A stretch of DNA of 64,000 nt from Agromyces rhizosphaerae (GTDB lineage Bacteria; Actinomycetota; Actinomycetes; Actinomycetales; Microbacteriaceae), in contig NZ_BSDP01000001.1 in NCBI RefSeq assembly GCF_027925245.1, positions 1,612,001 through 1,676,000 on the forward strand, in the 5' to 3' direction. The notes under the pieces were generated by a model, which saw only the letters and a program-made list of their open reading frames with translations, was not told where the DNA came from and made no database searches. The position numbers and the translations under genes are program-made. Position 1 is the stretch's first letter, and every line of letters begins with the position of its first letter. Positions 35,040-43,397 of the stretch are shown here, piece by piece.

Positions 35040-36230
35040 TCAGCTCTCGGGGATCGGCTGCTTCGGGAGCTTCCGCACCTTCGCGCGGCGGCGACGGCGC
35101 TCGGGGATCATCGAGCGCATCTCCTCGAGCTTGCCGAAGCAGAGCAGCCGGTCGCCCGGCTCGAGCACGGTGCTGCGGCGCGGGTTCGGCACGACGTTCG
35201 AGCCGCGGTGAAGGGTCAGCACCGTGATGTCGCGCTCGGAGAGGCCCGACTCGGCGACCGTGTGGCCGACGATGTCGGCGCCCGCGTTCACGACGAGCTC
35301 GGCCACGCCGTAGCCGGTCGAGACCGTGAGGCGCTGGCGCACGTCGATCTCGGGGAACGCGACCTGGTTCGCCATGTAGTCGATGATCGCGCCCGCCACG
35401 TCGAGCTTCGTCGCGGTCTCGACGCCCTCGAGGCCGGGCGACGAGTTCACCTCCATGACGAGCGGACCGTCGTTGCCCTCGAGCATGTCGACGCCCGCGA
35501 CGCGCAGGCCCATGATCTGCGCCGACCGCACGGCCGCCTGCTCGTAGTCGGGGTCGAGTTCGACCGGCTCCACGGTGCCGCCGCGGTGCACGTTCGAGCG
35601 GAACTCGTCGCCCGACGCGACCCGCCGCATCGCCGCGACCACGCGGTCGCCGACGACGAGCGCGCGGATGTCGCGGCCCCGGCTCTCCGACGCGAAGCGC
35701 TGGATGAGCACGTTCTGCTTCGTCGAGTGCAGGGTCTCGATGATCGCCTCGGCGACCTTGACCTCCGGGGCGAGGATCACGCCGATGCCCTGCGTGCCCT
35801 CGAGCAGCTTGATGACGACCGGGGCGCCGCCGACGCGCTCGATCGCGGGCCGCACGTCGGCGCGATTGCGCACGAACGTCGTCTCGGGCATGCCGATGCC
35901 GTGGCGGGAGAGGATCTGGCTCGCGCGCAGCTTGTCGCGCGAGTTCGTGATGCCGTTGGCCGTGTTCGGCGTGTAGACGTCCATCTGCTCGAACTGGCGC
36001 ACCACGGCGGTGCCGAAGTACGTGATCGAGTTGCCGATGCGCGGCAGGATCGCGTCGTAGTCGCTCAGGCGCTTGCCGCGGAACTGCAGGTCGGGTTCGT
36101 CGCCCGAGAGGTCGATCGCGAACCGCAGCGTGTTCAGCACCTTCACGTTGTGGCCCCGTTGCTGGGCCGCGGCCCGCAGCCGCTGGGTGGAGTACGAGTG
36201 GGGGGCGCGCGACAGGATGGCCAGCTTCAT
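35040..36230 (-). CDS. RimK-type glutamate ligase fused to an RCK_C domain
   Basis: 396 residues. Residues 1-300 are the ATP-grasp RimK family (LPRIGNSITYFGTAVVRQFE, VVIKLLEGTQGIGV, LVVGDRVVAAMRR, VAGVDMLEG, VMEVNSSPGLEG), which ligate glutamates to protein or cofactor ends; E. coli RimK modifies ribosomal S6. The last 95 residues form a TrkA-C/RCK_C ligand-binding domain (TGYGVAELVVNAGADIVGHTV ... VLEPGDRLLCFGK). The basic tail has many Arg/Lys. Divergent from a RimB-like protease with only 27 bp between start codons, so the pair is co-regulated. Target substrate unknown. Confidence 0.9.
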   Translation of the reverse strand: MKLAILSRAPHSYSTQRLRAAAQQRGHNVKVLNTLRFAIDLSGDEPDLQFRGKRLSDYDAILPRIGNSITYFGTAVVRQFEQMDVYTPNTANGITNSRDKLRASQILSRHGIGMPETTFVRNRADVRPAIERVGGAPVVIKLLEGTQGIGVILAPEVKVAEAIIETLHSTKQNVLIQRFASESRGRDIRALVVGDRVVAAMRRVASGDEFRSNVHRGGTVEPVELDPDYEQAAVRSAQIMGLRVAGVDMLEGNDGPLVMEVNSSPGLEGVETATKLDVAGAIIDYMANQVAFPEIDVRQRLTVSTGYGVAELVVNAGADIVGHTVAESGLSERDITVLTLHRGSNVVPNPRRSTVLEPGDRLLCFGKLEEMRSMIPERRRRRAKVRKLPKQPIPES

Positions 36231-36257
36231 AGGGGGAGCACCTGAAAGGATAGGACG

Positions 36258-36734
36258 ATGGGCGAACCACCTCATTCAAGCACCATCGCCGGCTGGCGCG
36301 AATGGGTTGCGCTCCCCGGTATCGGCGTGCCATGGATGAAGGCGAAGCTCGACACCGGCGCGCGCACCTCGGCTCTCCACGCGTTCGACGTGGAGGAGTT
36401 CACGCGCGACGGCGAGGAGCAGGTCCGCTTCGGCGTGCACCCCTGGCAGGAGTCCGACTCCGACGCCGTGATCGTCGAGCTGCCGGTGCACGACCGGCGC
36501 TCCGTGCGCAGCTCGTCGGGCCACGTCGACGAGCGCGTCGTCGTGCTCCTCGACCTCGTGCTCATGGACCACACCATGCGGGCGGAGGTCACCCTGACCA
36601 ACCGCGACCAGATGGGGTTCCGGATGCTGGTGGGCCGCGAGGCCCTGCGCCAGGGGTTCCTCGTCGACTCCGATGCCTCGTTCCTCGGCGGCCGCGCGCC
36701 GCGCGCGGCGCGACGCCGCAACCGCGGGCGCTGA
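36258..36734 (+). CDS. RimB-type ATP-independent aspartic/zinc protease
   Basis: 158 residues. The family block KLDTGARTSALHAFDV contains the retropepsin-like Asp-Thr-Gly motif; MGFRMLVGREAL is the second conserved part. In Pseudomonas RimB removes glutamates added by RimK. Here it diverges from the RimK-like gene, matching that role. The C-terminus is very Arg/Ala-rich. Followed by the GGCATCCGCTCGCC word 5 nt after the stop. Confidence 0.85.
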   Translation: MGEPPHSSTIAGWREWVALPGIGVPWMKAKLDTGARTSALHAFDVEEFTRDGEEQVRFGVHPWQESDSDAVIVELPVHDRRSVRSSSGHVDERVVVLLDLVLMDHTMRAEVTLTNRDQMGFRMLVGREALRQGFLVDSDASFLGGRAPRAARRRNRGR

Positions 36735-36850
36735 CCCGAGGCATCCGCTCGCCCCGCCCTGCCCGACCGGCACCCAGCGGATCGTCAGGACCGGGGGGCG
36801 GCCGCCGGTAGACTCGAGCGGTCGGGAAGCAACAGGGACGGAGCACGCGA

Positions 36851-37465
36851 GTGACGGATGCCGCCGGGGACGCGCGCGGCGCGGACCGCTCGTGGATCGC
36901 ACCCCTCGTCCGGTCGGGCCTCGCGCTCGCCGCGGCCGTGGTCATCACGTTCTCGCAGGATCACTCGACGACCTTCGGCCTGCTCGTCTTCGGCGCCTGG
37001 GCGCTCGCGACCGGCCTCGTCGTCGGCGCGCTGCAGCTGCGCCTCGAGGCCGATCGCTCCACGCGCACGCTCCTGACCGTGGCATCCGTCGTCACGGTCG
37101 TCTCGGGCATCCTGGCGCTCACCGTGCCCGCGGTGCTGCCGATGCTCTATTACGTGATCAGCGTGTGGGCGGCCGTGACCGGCTTCATCGAGCTGTTCGC
37201 GGGCCTGCGCACGCGCGGCCGGCACCCCGCGTCGCGCGACCGGGTCGCGGTCGGCGCGTTCACCGCGGTGCTCGCGATCGTGTTCCTGCTGCTGCCGCCC
37301 GACAACCCCGTGGTCGCCGTCGGCCTGTTCGGCGCGTACCTCGCCATGATCGGCGTGTTCCTCGGCATCGCCGCGTTCTCGATCCGGTGGGCCGCGCTCG
37401 AGCGCGAGTCCGCACCCGAGGCTGCGAACGACGCCTCCCCCGAAGCCCTGAAGGACGACGAATGA
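36851..37465 (+). CDS. HdeD/DUF308-like membrane protein
   Basis: 204 residues with six hydrophobic helices in three pairs, like HdeD of E. coli. Conserved helix pairs include LLVFGAWALATGLVVGA and GFIELFAGLR. Acid-resistance relatives are known but this function is only an analogy. GTG 36851 start; no strong ribosome site. Overlaps the next gene by 4 nt (ATGA), so they form an operon. Confidence 0.75.
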   Translation: MTDAAGDARGADRSWIAPLVRSGLALAAAVVITFSQDHSTTFGLLVFGAWALATGLVVGALQLRLEADRSTRTLLTVASVVTVVSGILALTVPAVLPMLYYVISVWAAVTGFIELFAGLRTRGRHPASRDRVAVGAFTAVLAIVFLLLPPDNPVVAVGLFGAYLAMIGVFLGIAAFSIRWAALERESAPEAANDASPEALKDDE

Positions 37466-37746
37466 GCACCACCGGACCCGACGACGACCAGCCCACCCCG
37501 CCCAGCCGGCGCGATGTGCTGCGCCCGGTCGAGCTGGTCGGCGGCTCGGCGCTCGCCGCAGTCTTCGTGGGCGTGATCGTGCTGATGACGACGCGCGAGT
37601 GGCAGCTCACCGCGATCTCGGCCGGCGTCGTCTTCATCGTCGTGCTCGTCGCGCTCGCGATGTTCGCGCTGACGTTCAAGGACGACGACGCGATCGACCC
37701 CCGCGACGAGGGCCCCGACCCCGAGGCGGAGCCCCCCGCCCACTGA
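37462..37746 (+). CDS. Small two-helix membrane protein, unknown function
   Basis: 94 residues with two hydrophobic helices (ELVGGSALAAVFVGVIVLM and ISAGVVFIVVLVALAMFAL) and acidic Pro-rich ends. Family unknown to me. Co-translated with the preceding HdeD-like gene through a 4-nt overlap. Downstream lies an unusual inverted-repeat cluster before purB. Confidence 0.72.
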   Translation: MSTTGPDDDQPTPPSRRDVLRPVELVGGSALAAVFVGVIVLMTTREWQLTAISAGVVFIVVLVALAMFALTFKDDDAIDPRDEGPDPEAEPPAH

Positions 37747-37767
37747 CCCGCGCGTCGCAGTCGTCGT

Positions 37768-37935
37768 CACTTTTCAGGAAGACGCCGTGCGTGGGTCGTG
37801 CGCTTTTCAGGAAGCCACCGGCGGCACTCAAGCCTTCAGGCTTGAATGCGCGACAAACTAGCGGGAATCGGACAGGATTCCGGCCTGCACTCCTGAAAAG
37901 TGCGAGACACCGAGTCGGGGCGTTCCTGAAAAGCG
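37768..37935. repeat. Four-copy inverted-repeat element with core TTTTCAGGA
   Basis: Non-coding between convergent genes. Copy R1 CACTTTTCAGGA (37768-37779) is exactly complementary to R1' (37891-37902), and R2 CGCTTTTCAGGAA (37801-37813) exactly complementary to R2' (37923-37935). The order R1-R2-R1'-R2' is crossing, so a pseudoknot or two alternative nested pairings are possible. Between them lie two further hairpins: TCAAGCC/GGCTTGA with loop TTCA (37828-37845) and GGAATC/GATTCC (37764... internal, 37864-37881). No open frame of note. Confidence 0.7.
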
Positions 37936-37956
37936 ATGCCGCCGCCGCGGAGGGCG

Positions 37957-39336
37957 TCAGATGCGGTCGACGAGGTCGCCCGCGAGGCCCGTGTAGCCGC
38001 CGGGCGTGAGCGCGAGCAGGCGCTGCTTCGCCTCGTCGCCGATGTCCAGGCCCGACACGAACTCGGCCAGCTCGGCGGCGCCGACGCGGCGGCCCCGCGT
38101 GAGCTCCTTGAGCATCGCGTAGGGGTCGCTGATCGACGAGCGCCCCGCGACGACCTCGGCCCGCACGACGGTCTGGATCGCCTCGCCGAGGATCTCCCAG
38201 TTCGCGTCGAGGTCGGCGGCGAGCGCGTCCCGGTCGAGGTCGATCTCGCCGAGCCCGCGGCGGATGTTGTCGAGCGCGAGCATCGAGTGCCCGAGCCCCA
38301 GCCCGATGTTGCGCTGCGCCGACGAGTCGGTGAGGTCGCGCTGCAGGCGCGAGGTCACGAGCGTCGCGGCGAGCGAGTCGAGCACGGCCGACGAGAGCTC
38401 GAGGTTCGCCTCGGCGTTCTCGAAGCGGATCGGGTTGATCTTGTGCGGCATGGTCGACGACCCGGTCGCGCCGGCCTGCGGGATCTGCCGGAAGTACCCG
38501 AGCGAGATGTAGGTCCAGATGTCGGTCGCGAGGTTGTGCAGCACCCGGTTCGCGTGCGAGATGCGCGCGTAGAGCTCGGCCTGCCAGTCGTGCGACTCGA
38601 TCTGCGTGGTGAGCGGGTTCCAGGTCAGCCCGAGCGACTCGACGAACTCGCGCGAGATGTCCGGCCACGAGGCATCCGGTGCCGCCACGAGGTGGGCCGC
38701 GAACGTGCCGGTCGCGCCCGAGAACTTGCCCAGGTACTCGGTGTCGATCACCTGCGAGCGGATGCGACGGAGCCGGTGCACGAACACCGCGAGCTCCTTG
38801 CCCATGGTCGACGGGGTCGCCGGCTGACCGTGTGTGCGCGAGAGCATCGCGTCGTCGCGGTGGGCGCGGGCGAGGTCGGCCAGCGCGTCGATGACCGCGT
38901 CGAACTTCGGCAGCCAGGCATCCGCCACCGCATCGCGCACGGTGACCGCGTAGGAGAGGTTGTTGATGTCCTCGCTCGTGCAGGCGAAGTGGGTGAGCTC
39001 GGCGATCGCGTCGAGCCCGAGCGACGAGAGGCGACGGCGCACGTAGTACTCGACGGCCTTCACGTCGTGGCGGGTGGTGGCCTCGAGCTCGGCGAGCTCG
39101 TCGATGTCGGCCTGCGCGAAGTCGGTGACGACGGCTCGCAGCGCGGCCTTCTGGTCGTCGGTGAGGGCGGATGCCCCGAAGAAGCCGCGGTCGGTCTGGG
39201 CGATCAGCCACTCGACCTCGACGTGCACGCGCGCCCGGTTGAGCCCCGCCTCGGAGAGGTGCTCCCCCAGTTCGACGACCGCCGACCGGTACCGGCCGTC
39301 GAGCGGGCTGAGGGGCTGCGGGGGGAGGTTGCTCAT
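37957..39336 (-). CDS. purB: Adenylosuccinate lyase
   Basis: 459 residues. Fumarase-superfamily enzyme that splits adenylosuccinate to AMP and SAICAR to AICAR in purine synthesis. Signature GSSTMPHKINPIRFE with catalytic Ser is present; other conserved blocks: LSPLDGRYRSAV, ELTHFACTSEDINNLSY and MLSRTHGQPATPSTMG. Start 39336 follows AGGGAA. It overlaps the preceding phosphatase by 4 nt, so both are in one operon. Confidence 0.96.
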   Translation of the reverse strand: MSNLPPQPLSPLDGRYRSAVVELGEHLSEAGLNRARVHVEVEWLIAQTDRGFFGASALTDDQKAALRAVVTDFAQADIDELAELEATTRHDVKAVEYYVRRRLSSLGLDAIAELTHFACTSEDINNLSYAVTVRDAVADAWLPKFDAVIDALADLARAHRDDAMLSRTHGQPATPSTMGKELAVFVHRLRRIRSQVIDTEYLGKFSGATGTFAAHLVAAPDASWPDISREFVESLGLTWNPLTTQIESHDWQAELYARISHANRVLHNLATDIWTYISLGYFRQIPQAGATGSSTMPHKINPIRFENAEANLELSSAVLDSLAATLVTSRLQRDLTDSSAQRNIGLGLGHSMLALDNIRRGLGEIDLDRDALAADLDANWEILGEAIQTVVRAEVVAGRSSISDPYAMLKELTRGRRVGAAELAEFVSGLDIGDEAKQRLLALTPGGYTGLAGDLVDRI

Positions 39337-39854
39337 CGGGTTCCCTGTCTGAGTGCTGGAGCGAGCTGGCGGAACAGGGCCAGCGACGACCGCTCTATCA
39401 TCCCAAGAACCCGGTCGAACATCGCATCGTCGGAGTAGTAGGGGTCGGGCACGTCCTGCAGCGGCGCCAGTTCGGGGTCGAAGCTGAGCATCATCCGCAC
39501 CTTCGCGTGGTCGCGCTCGGTGGGCGCCCAGTTGCGCAGGATGCGGGCCTGCGACCGGTCGAACGCGACCACGAGGTCGAGCTCGCCGAAGCCCGACGCG
39601 TCGAACTGCTGCGCGCGGTGCTGCGTGCCGTCGTAGCCGTGCCGCTCGAGGGCGGCGATGGTGCGGAGGTCGGCCTGCTCGCCGACGTGCCAGTCGCCGG
39701 TCGCGGCCGAGTCGATGTCGAGACGGTCGCCGAGTCCCGCTCGATCCGCGAGGCTCTTCAGCACGACTTCGGCCATGGGCGACCGGCAGATGTTGCCGGT
39801 GCAGACGAAGCAGATGCGGAAGCGCGGCGGGTTGCCCGGCTCCGATTGCAACAT
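39333..39854 (-). CDS. Low-molecular-weight protein-tyrosine phosphatase
   Basis: 173 residues. The N-terminal P-loop FVCTGNICRSPMAE (C-x5-R) is the active site and VPDPYYSDD holds the catalytic Asp. Normal length for LMW-PTP. Start placed at 39854 after GGGAG; ATG 39863 is an alternative. Its stop overlaps the purB start (ATGA), an unusual coupling of signalling and purine genes. Target tyrosine phosphoproteins unknown. Confidence 0.93.
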   Translation of the reverse strand: MLQSEPGNPPRFRICFVCTGNICRSPMAEVVLKSLADRAGLGDRLDIDSAATGDWHVGEQADLRTIAALERHGYDGTQHRAQQFDASGFGELDLVVAFDRSQARILRNWAPTERDHAKVRMMLSFDPELAPLQDVPDPYYSDDAMFDRVLGMIERSSLALFRQLAPALRQGTR

Positions 39855-39967
39855 GGCTCCCATTCTGGCGCGGATTCGGCTCCTCCACACGGCCGGTTCG
39901 GGTGAAGACGGCGCGGATTCCCGGTGACCGGGGCCCGACGCGGGCGAGCGGGCGCGATCGTCGTCGC

Positions 39968-40324
39968 ATGACGAGCGAATCGGATGCCACGGGTCGGCGC
40001 CTGGCGGCGCTGCGCGCGCAGTCCGCGGGCATCGCGGGGCTCGCCGCACAGGTCGCCGCCGCGCCGTCGCTGCTGCCCGCCCCCGGGGCGGCCTGCTGGG
40101 CGTCGGAGGCGCGCAACCGGTACGAGGAGCGACTCGTGGCCGTGCTGCACCGGCTGAACGCGGTGCGCGTGGTGCTCGACGACGGGGCGGCTGCCTCTGC
40201 GGCGCTCGCCGCACGCCTGGAGGAGGAGCGTGCGCACCTGTCGGCCGCGGAGGCGACCACCGCCGAGGCGCTGGCGGCCTTCGGCCTCGGATCCGCTGCC
40301 GTGCATGCGGGGGCATGGCCGTGA
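39968..40324 (+). CDS. WXG100-like helical protein
   Basis: 118 residues, almost all alpha-helical and Ala-rich. A tryptophan followed two residues later by Ser (CWASEARNRYEERLVAVL, around residues 43-60) sits in the position of the WXG turn between two helices, suggesting a distant ESX/WXG100 relative. No signal peptide or Cys pair. It overlaps the next gene by 10 nt. Assignment is tentative; other helical-hairpin proteins are possible. Confidence 0.55.
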   Translation: MTSESDATGRRLAALRAQSAGIAGLAAQVAAAPSLLPAPGAACWASEARNRYEERLVAVLHRLNAVRVVLDDGAAASAALAARLEEERAHLSAAEATTAEALAAFGLGSAAVHAGAWP

Positions 40325-41772
40325 GCGGGCTGGCGATCTCGGGCGGGGGCACGATCGCGGTCTCGACGGGAGACCTGCTCGCGGACGCGGCCCTCCTCGG
40401 GCACGCGGAGCGCGTGCTCGGCGACTGGCAGGTCGAGGCGGCGCGACTGCGGCACCTCGACCCGGTGTGGGCGGCGCCGCTCGCCGACGCGGGCGCGGGC
40501 TGGGCGCTGGTGGAGGCCGAGCGCATGCTCGGCGCGGTCGTCGCCGACGTCGTGGAGCTGCGGGCGGCGCTCGTCGAGGCCGCCGAGCGGTACGGCGTCG
40601 CCGAGCGCGCGATCGCGGCGAGCTGGGAGGCGGGCGGGCGCCTCGCGGCGTGGACGGTCGGGCGGGCGCTCCCGGCCGCAGGTGCGATCGCCGCGCTGCA
40701 CGCGCCGGGGATCGCGGTCGCGACGGGACTCGCCGCGATGCTCGGGCTCGACCCCGCCGCTCCCCTGCACGAGCTCGTCGCCGCGATCGGCCGGCACCCC
40801 GAGTGGATCTCGGATCCGCGGTTCGTCGCACTCGTGCGCACCGCGGTGGGGTCGGCCGACGAGCTCGCGGTCGCCGCGCTCGGCGGCGTGCCGGTCGTCG
40901 ATGCCGGGGTCGCCCCCACGGCGGCCGCCGTGCTCACGGTGTTCGCGCTCACGCGCGGCTTCGGCACCGGTGCGCTCGTCGAGACGCCGGTGCGCATCGA
41001 GCGGATGCCTCCCCCGCAGGGCGGACTCGTCGCAGGCGGCCGCGCGCCCGACCCCCGGCTCGGGGAGGCCCCGGCCGGCCCGCCGGCGCCCACCGCTCCC
41101 ATCGGCATCGCCGGCCTCGCCGAACGCGTACCGGCCGACGCCGACGGCGCGCGCATCCGGGTGGAGCGCTACGGCGCGGAGACCGACCCGCGCTGGGTCG
41201 TCTACATCGGCGGCACGGTCGACACGGGTCTCGTGCCCGGCGCCGAGCCGTTCGACATGACGTCGAACCTGCACGCCGTGGCGGAGCGCGAGTCGGCGAG
41301 CGAGCGGGCGGTGCGGGCCGCGCTCGCCGAGGCGGGCGCGGCGCCCGGCGACCCGGTGGTGCCGGTCGGCTACTCGCAGGGCGGCATCGTCGCGGCCCGG
41401 CTCGCGGCGTCGGGCGACCTCGCGGTGCCCGCGGTCGTGAGCCTCGGCGGCCCGATCGGCCAGGTCGACCTGCCCGACGGAGTGCGCGTGCTGTCGCTCG
41501 AGCACGACGACGACCTCGTGCCGGCCCTCGGCGGTCCCGCCCGCGACGAGCCGAACCGGGTCACGGTCTCACGTGACGCGTTCGACCCCGGCACCGACGT
41601 CGTGCACGCGCCGGGGTCGCTGCCCGCGCACGACCTGGACGCCTATCGGCGAACGGCGGAGCTGGTCGACGTCGACCGCGACCCGAGGCTCGCGGAGTTC
41701 ACGGCGTGGATGGACGCCTACGTCGGCCGGCAGCCGCCGGAGTCGAGCGTGTGGCGCGCGACGCGCGAGTGA
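40315..41772 (+). CDS. Helical-domain alpha/beta hydrolase
   Basis: 485 residues. Residues 1 to about 120 form a helical domain with a tryptophan-containing turn, similar in style to type VII secretion effectors. The last 200 residues are an alpha/beta hydrolase with nucleophile elbow GYSQGG (Ser in VPVGYSQGGIVAARLA), preceded by WVVYIGGTVDTG; plausible acid DDDLVPALGG and His in PAHDLDAYRR. A low-complexity linker (near 220-250) joins them. Starts within the preceding WXG100-like gene. Likely a secreted or surface lipase/esterase, but export is inferred only. Confidence 0.7.
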   Translation: MAVSGLAISGGGTIAVSTGDLLADAALLGHAERVLGDWQVEAARLRHLDPVWAAPLADAGAGWALVEAERMLGAVVADVVELRAALVEAAERYGVAERAIAASWEAGGRLAAWTVGRALPAAGAIAALHAPGIAVATGLAAMLGLDPAAPLHELVAAIGRHPEWISDPRFVALVRTAVGSADELAVAALGGVPVVDAGVAPTAAAVLTVFALTRGFGTGALVETPVRIERMPPPQGGLVAGGRAPDPRLGEAPAGPPAPTAPIGIAGLAERVPADADGARIRVERYGAETDPRWVVYIGGTVDTGLVPGAEPFDMTSNLHAVAERESASERAVRAALAEAGAAPGDPVVPVGYSQGGIVAARLAASGDLAVPAVVSLGGPIGQVDLPDGVRVLSLEHDDDLVPALGGPARDEPNRVTVSRDAFDPGTDVVHAPGSLPAHDLDAYRRTAELVDVDRDPRLAEFTAWMDAYVGRQPPESSVWRATRE

Positions 41773-41804
41773 TGCCGGGGGTCGGCCCCGGGGCATCCGC
41801 TCGC

Positions 41805-42191
41805 CTACTTGCTCGTGACCGGCCTCAGGATCAGACCGAGGATCCAGGCGATGATCGCGACGACGATCGCGCCGAGCACGCCCCACCAGAACCCGTCGAC
41901 CACGAGCCCGAAGCCCATCAGGCTGCTGATCCAGCCGACGAGCAGGAAGAGCAGGCCGTTCACGATCAGCGCGAGCAGCCCGAGCGTCAGCACGTACAGC
42001 GGGAACGCGATGATGTGCAGCACCGTGCCGATGATCCCGTTCACGAGACCGAAGATCAGGGCGACGAGGAGGTACGTGAGCACCACCGCCAGCGTCGTGT
42101 TCTCGTAGGGCTCGACGCTCACGCCGGCGACGATGAGCGTGGTGAGCCACAGGGCGACGGCGTTGACGATGATCTTCAGCAGGAAGCGCAT
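41805..42191 (-). CDS. Phage-holin-4/YvlD-like membrane protein
   Basis: 128 residues with four hydrophobic helices ([78 protein letters not shown]). This is the PF04020-type family found widely in bacterial chromosomes; the holin name is historical. CATAGT ends six nucleotides before ATG 42191. No phage genes nearby. Function unknown. Confidence 0.82.
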   Translation of the reverse strand: MRFLLKIIVNAVALWLTTLIVAGVSVEPYENTTLAVVLTYLLVALIFGLVNGIIGTVLHIIAFPLYVLTLGLLALIVNGLLFLLVGWISSLMGFGLVVDGFWWGVLGAIVVAIIAWILGLILRPVTSK

Positions 42192-42268
42192 GCCCCCACT
42201 ATGGCACCGCACCGCCCGCCGCGGCGGGGGTGTTGACAGGCGCGTCGTCGCGCGCGACACGCGGGAGG

Positions 42269-42274
42269 TACCGT
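42269..42274 (+). promoter_or_regulatory. -10 box TACCGT, leaderless transaminase promoter
   Basis: TACCGT ends six nucleotides before GTG 42281 and supports that start. Confidence 0.55.
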
Positions 42275-42280
42275 TGGTGC

Positions 42281-43381
42281 GTGAGCGATGCCCCCGTCCC
42301 CGCCGCACCCGTCCGGCTCCGCCCCGAGATCGCCGCGCTCCCCGCGTACCGCCAGGGACGCCCGGCGCCGGCAGCCGGCTACAAGCTGTCGAGCAACGAG
42401 AACCCGTTCGACCCGCTGCCCGGCGTGGTCGGCGCCGTCACCGCCGCGGCGGAGTTCAACCGCTACCCCGACGCCACCGCGCTCGCCCTGCGCGAGGCGC
42501 TCGCCGCGCGCTTCGGCCGGTCGGTCGACGAGGTGCACGTCGGTGCCGGCTCGGTCGCCCTGCTCAGCCAGCTGATCCTCGCGACCTCCGGCCCGGGCGA
42601 CGAGGTCGTCTACTCGTGGCGGTCGTTCGAGGCGTACCCGGGGCTCGTGACCGTTGCGGGCGCGACGAGCCGCATGGTGCCCAACCGCGCCGACGCCGGG
42701 CACGACATCGACGCGCTCATCGCCGCGGTGACGGATGCCACGCGGATGCTCATCGTCTGCTCCCCCAACAACCCCACCGGCACGATCGTCACGGCCGACG
42801 AGTTCGAACGCCTGATGGCCGCCGTGCCGAGCGACCTGCTCGTCGTGCTCGACGAGGCGTACGCCGAGTTCGTGACCGACCCCGACGCGGTCACCGGGCT
42901 GCCGCTGCTCGACCGCTACCCGAACCTCGTGGTGCTGCGCACCTTCTCCAAGGCGTACGGGCTCGCGGGCCTGCGGGTCGGCTACGCCCTCGGCGGGGCA
43001 TCCGTGCTCGACGCCGCCCGCTCCACCGCGATCCCGCTCTCGGTCACAGGCCAGTCGGTCGCCGGCGCGCTCGCCTCGCTCGAGGCCGAGGAGGCGCTGC
43101 TCGAGCGGGTGCGTCACATCGCCGTGCGCCGCGATGCGCTCCGGGCCGCGCTCCTGGCCCAGGGCTGGCAGGTTCCGGTCGCGCAGGGCAACTTCGTCTG
43201 GCTGCCCACGGGCGAGCGGACGGCCGAGGTCGCGGAGCGCCTGTTCGATGCCGGACTGGTCACCCGGGCGTTCCCGCCCGAGGGCATCCGCGTGTCGATC
43301 GGCGAGGAGGAGAGTGTCGACAAGCTCCTAGCGGTTCTCGATGAGCTTGTGGGGATGCCACAAGAGGGGCCCTCCACCTAG
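42281..43381 (+). CDS. Histidinol-phosphate aminotransferase-like (HisC/Pat family)
   Basis: 366 residues, PLP enzyme. Conserved blocks: [31 protein letters not shown] and the PLP-lysine region [19 protein letters not shown]. Relatives make histidine or transaminate aromatic amino acids. No other his gene is nearby; it precedes a 2-oxoacid dehydrogenase operon by 16 bp, so an aromatic or branched-chain keto-acid role is more likely. Leaderless GTG start. Confidence 0.85.
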   Translation: MSDAPVPAAPVRLRPEIAALPAYRQGRPAPAAGYKLSSNENPFDPLPGVVGAVTAAAEFNRYPDATALALREALAARFGRSVDEVHVGAGSVALLSQLILATSGPGDEVVYSWRSFEAYPGLVTVAGATSRMVPNRADAGHDIDALIAAVTDATRMLIVCSPNNPTGTIVTADEFERLMAAVPSDLLVVLDEAYAEFVTDPDAVTGLPLLDRYPNLVVLRTFSKAYGLAGLRVGYALGGASVLDAARSTAIPLSVTGQSVAGALASLEAEEALLERVRHIAVRRDALRAALLAQGWQVPVAQGNFVWLPTGERTAEVAERLFDAGLVTRAFPPEGIRVSIGEEESVDKLLAVLDELVGMPQEGPST

Positions 43382-43385
43382 CGGG

Positions 43386-43391
43386 TAGCTT
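43386..43391 (+). promoter_or_regulatory. -10 box TAGCTT, leaderless E1-alpha promoter
   Basis: TAGCTT ends six nucleotides before GTG 43398. Confidence 0.5.
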
Positions 43392-43397
43392 GGAACG

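Noticed and set aside
41805..42191. Prophage holin
   Set aside because: The family name is historical; no lysin, capsid, integrase or other phage gene is near.
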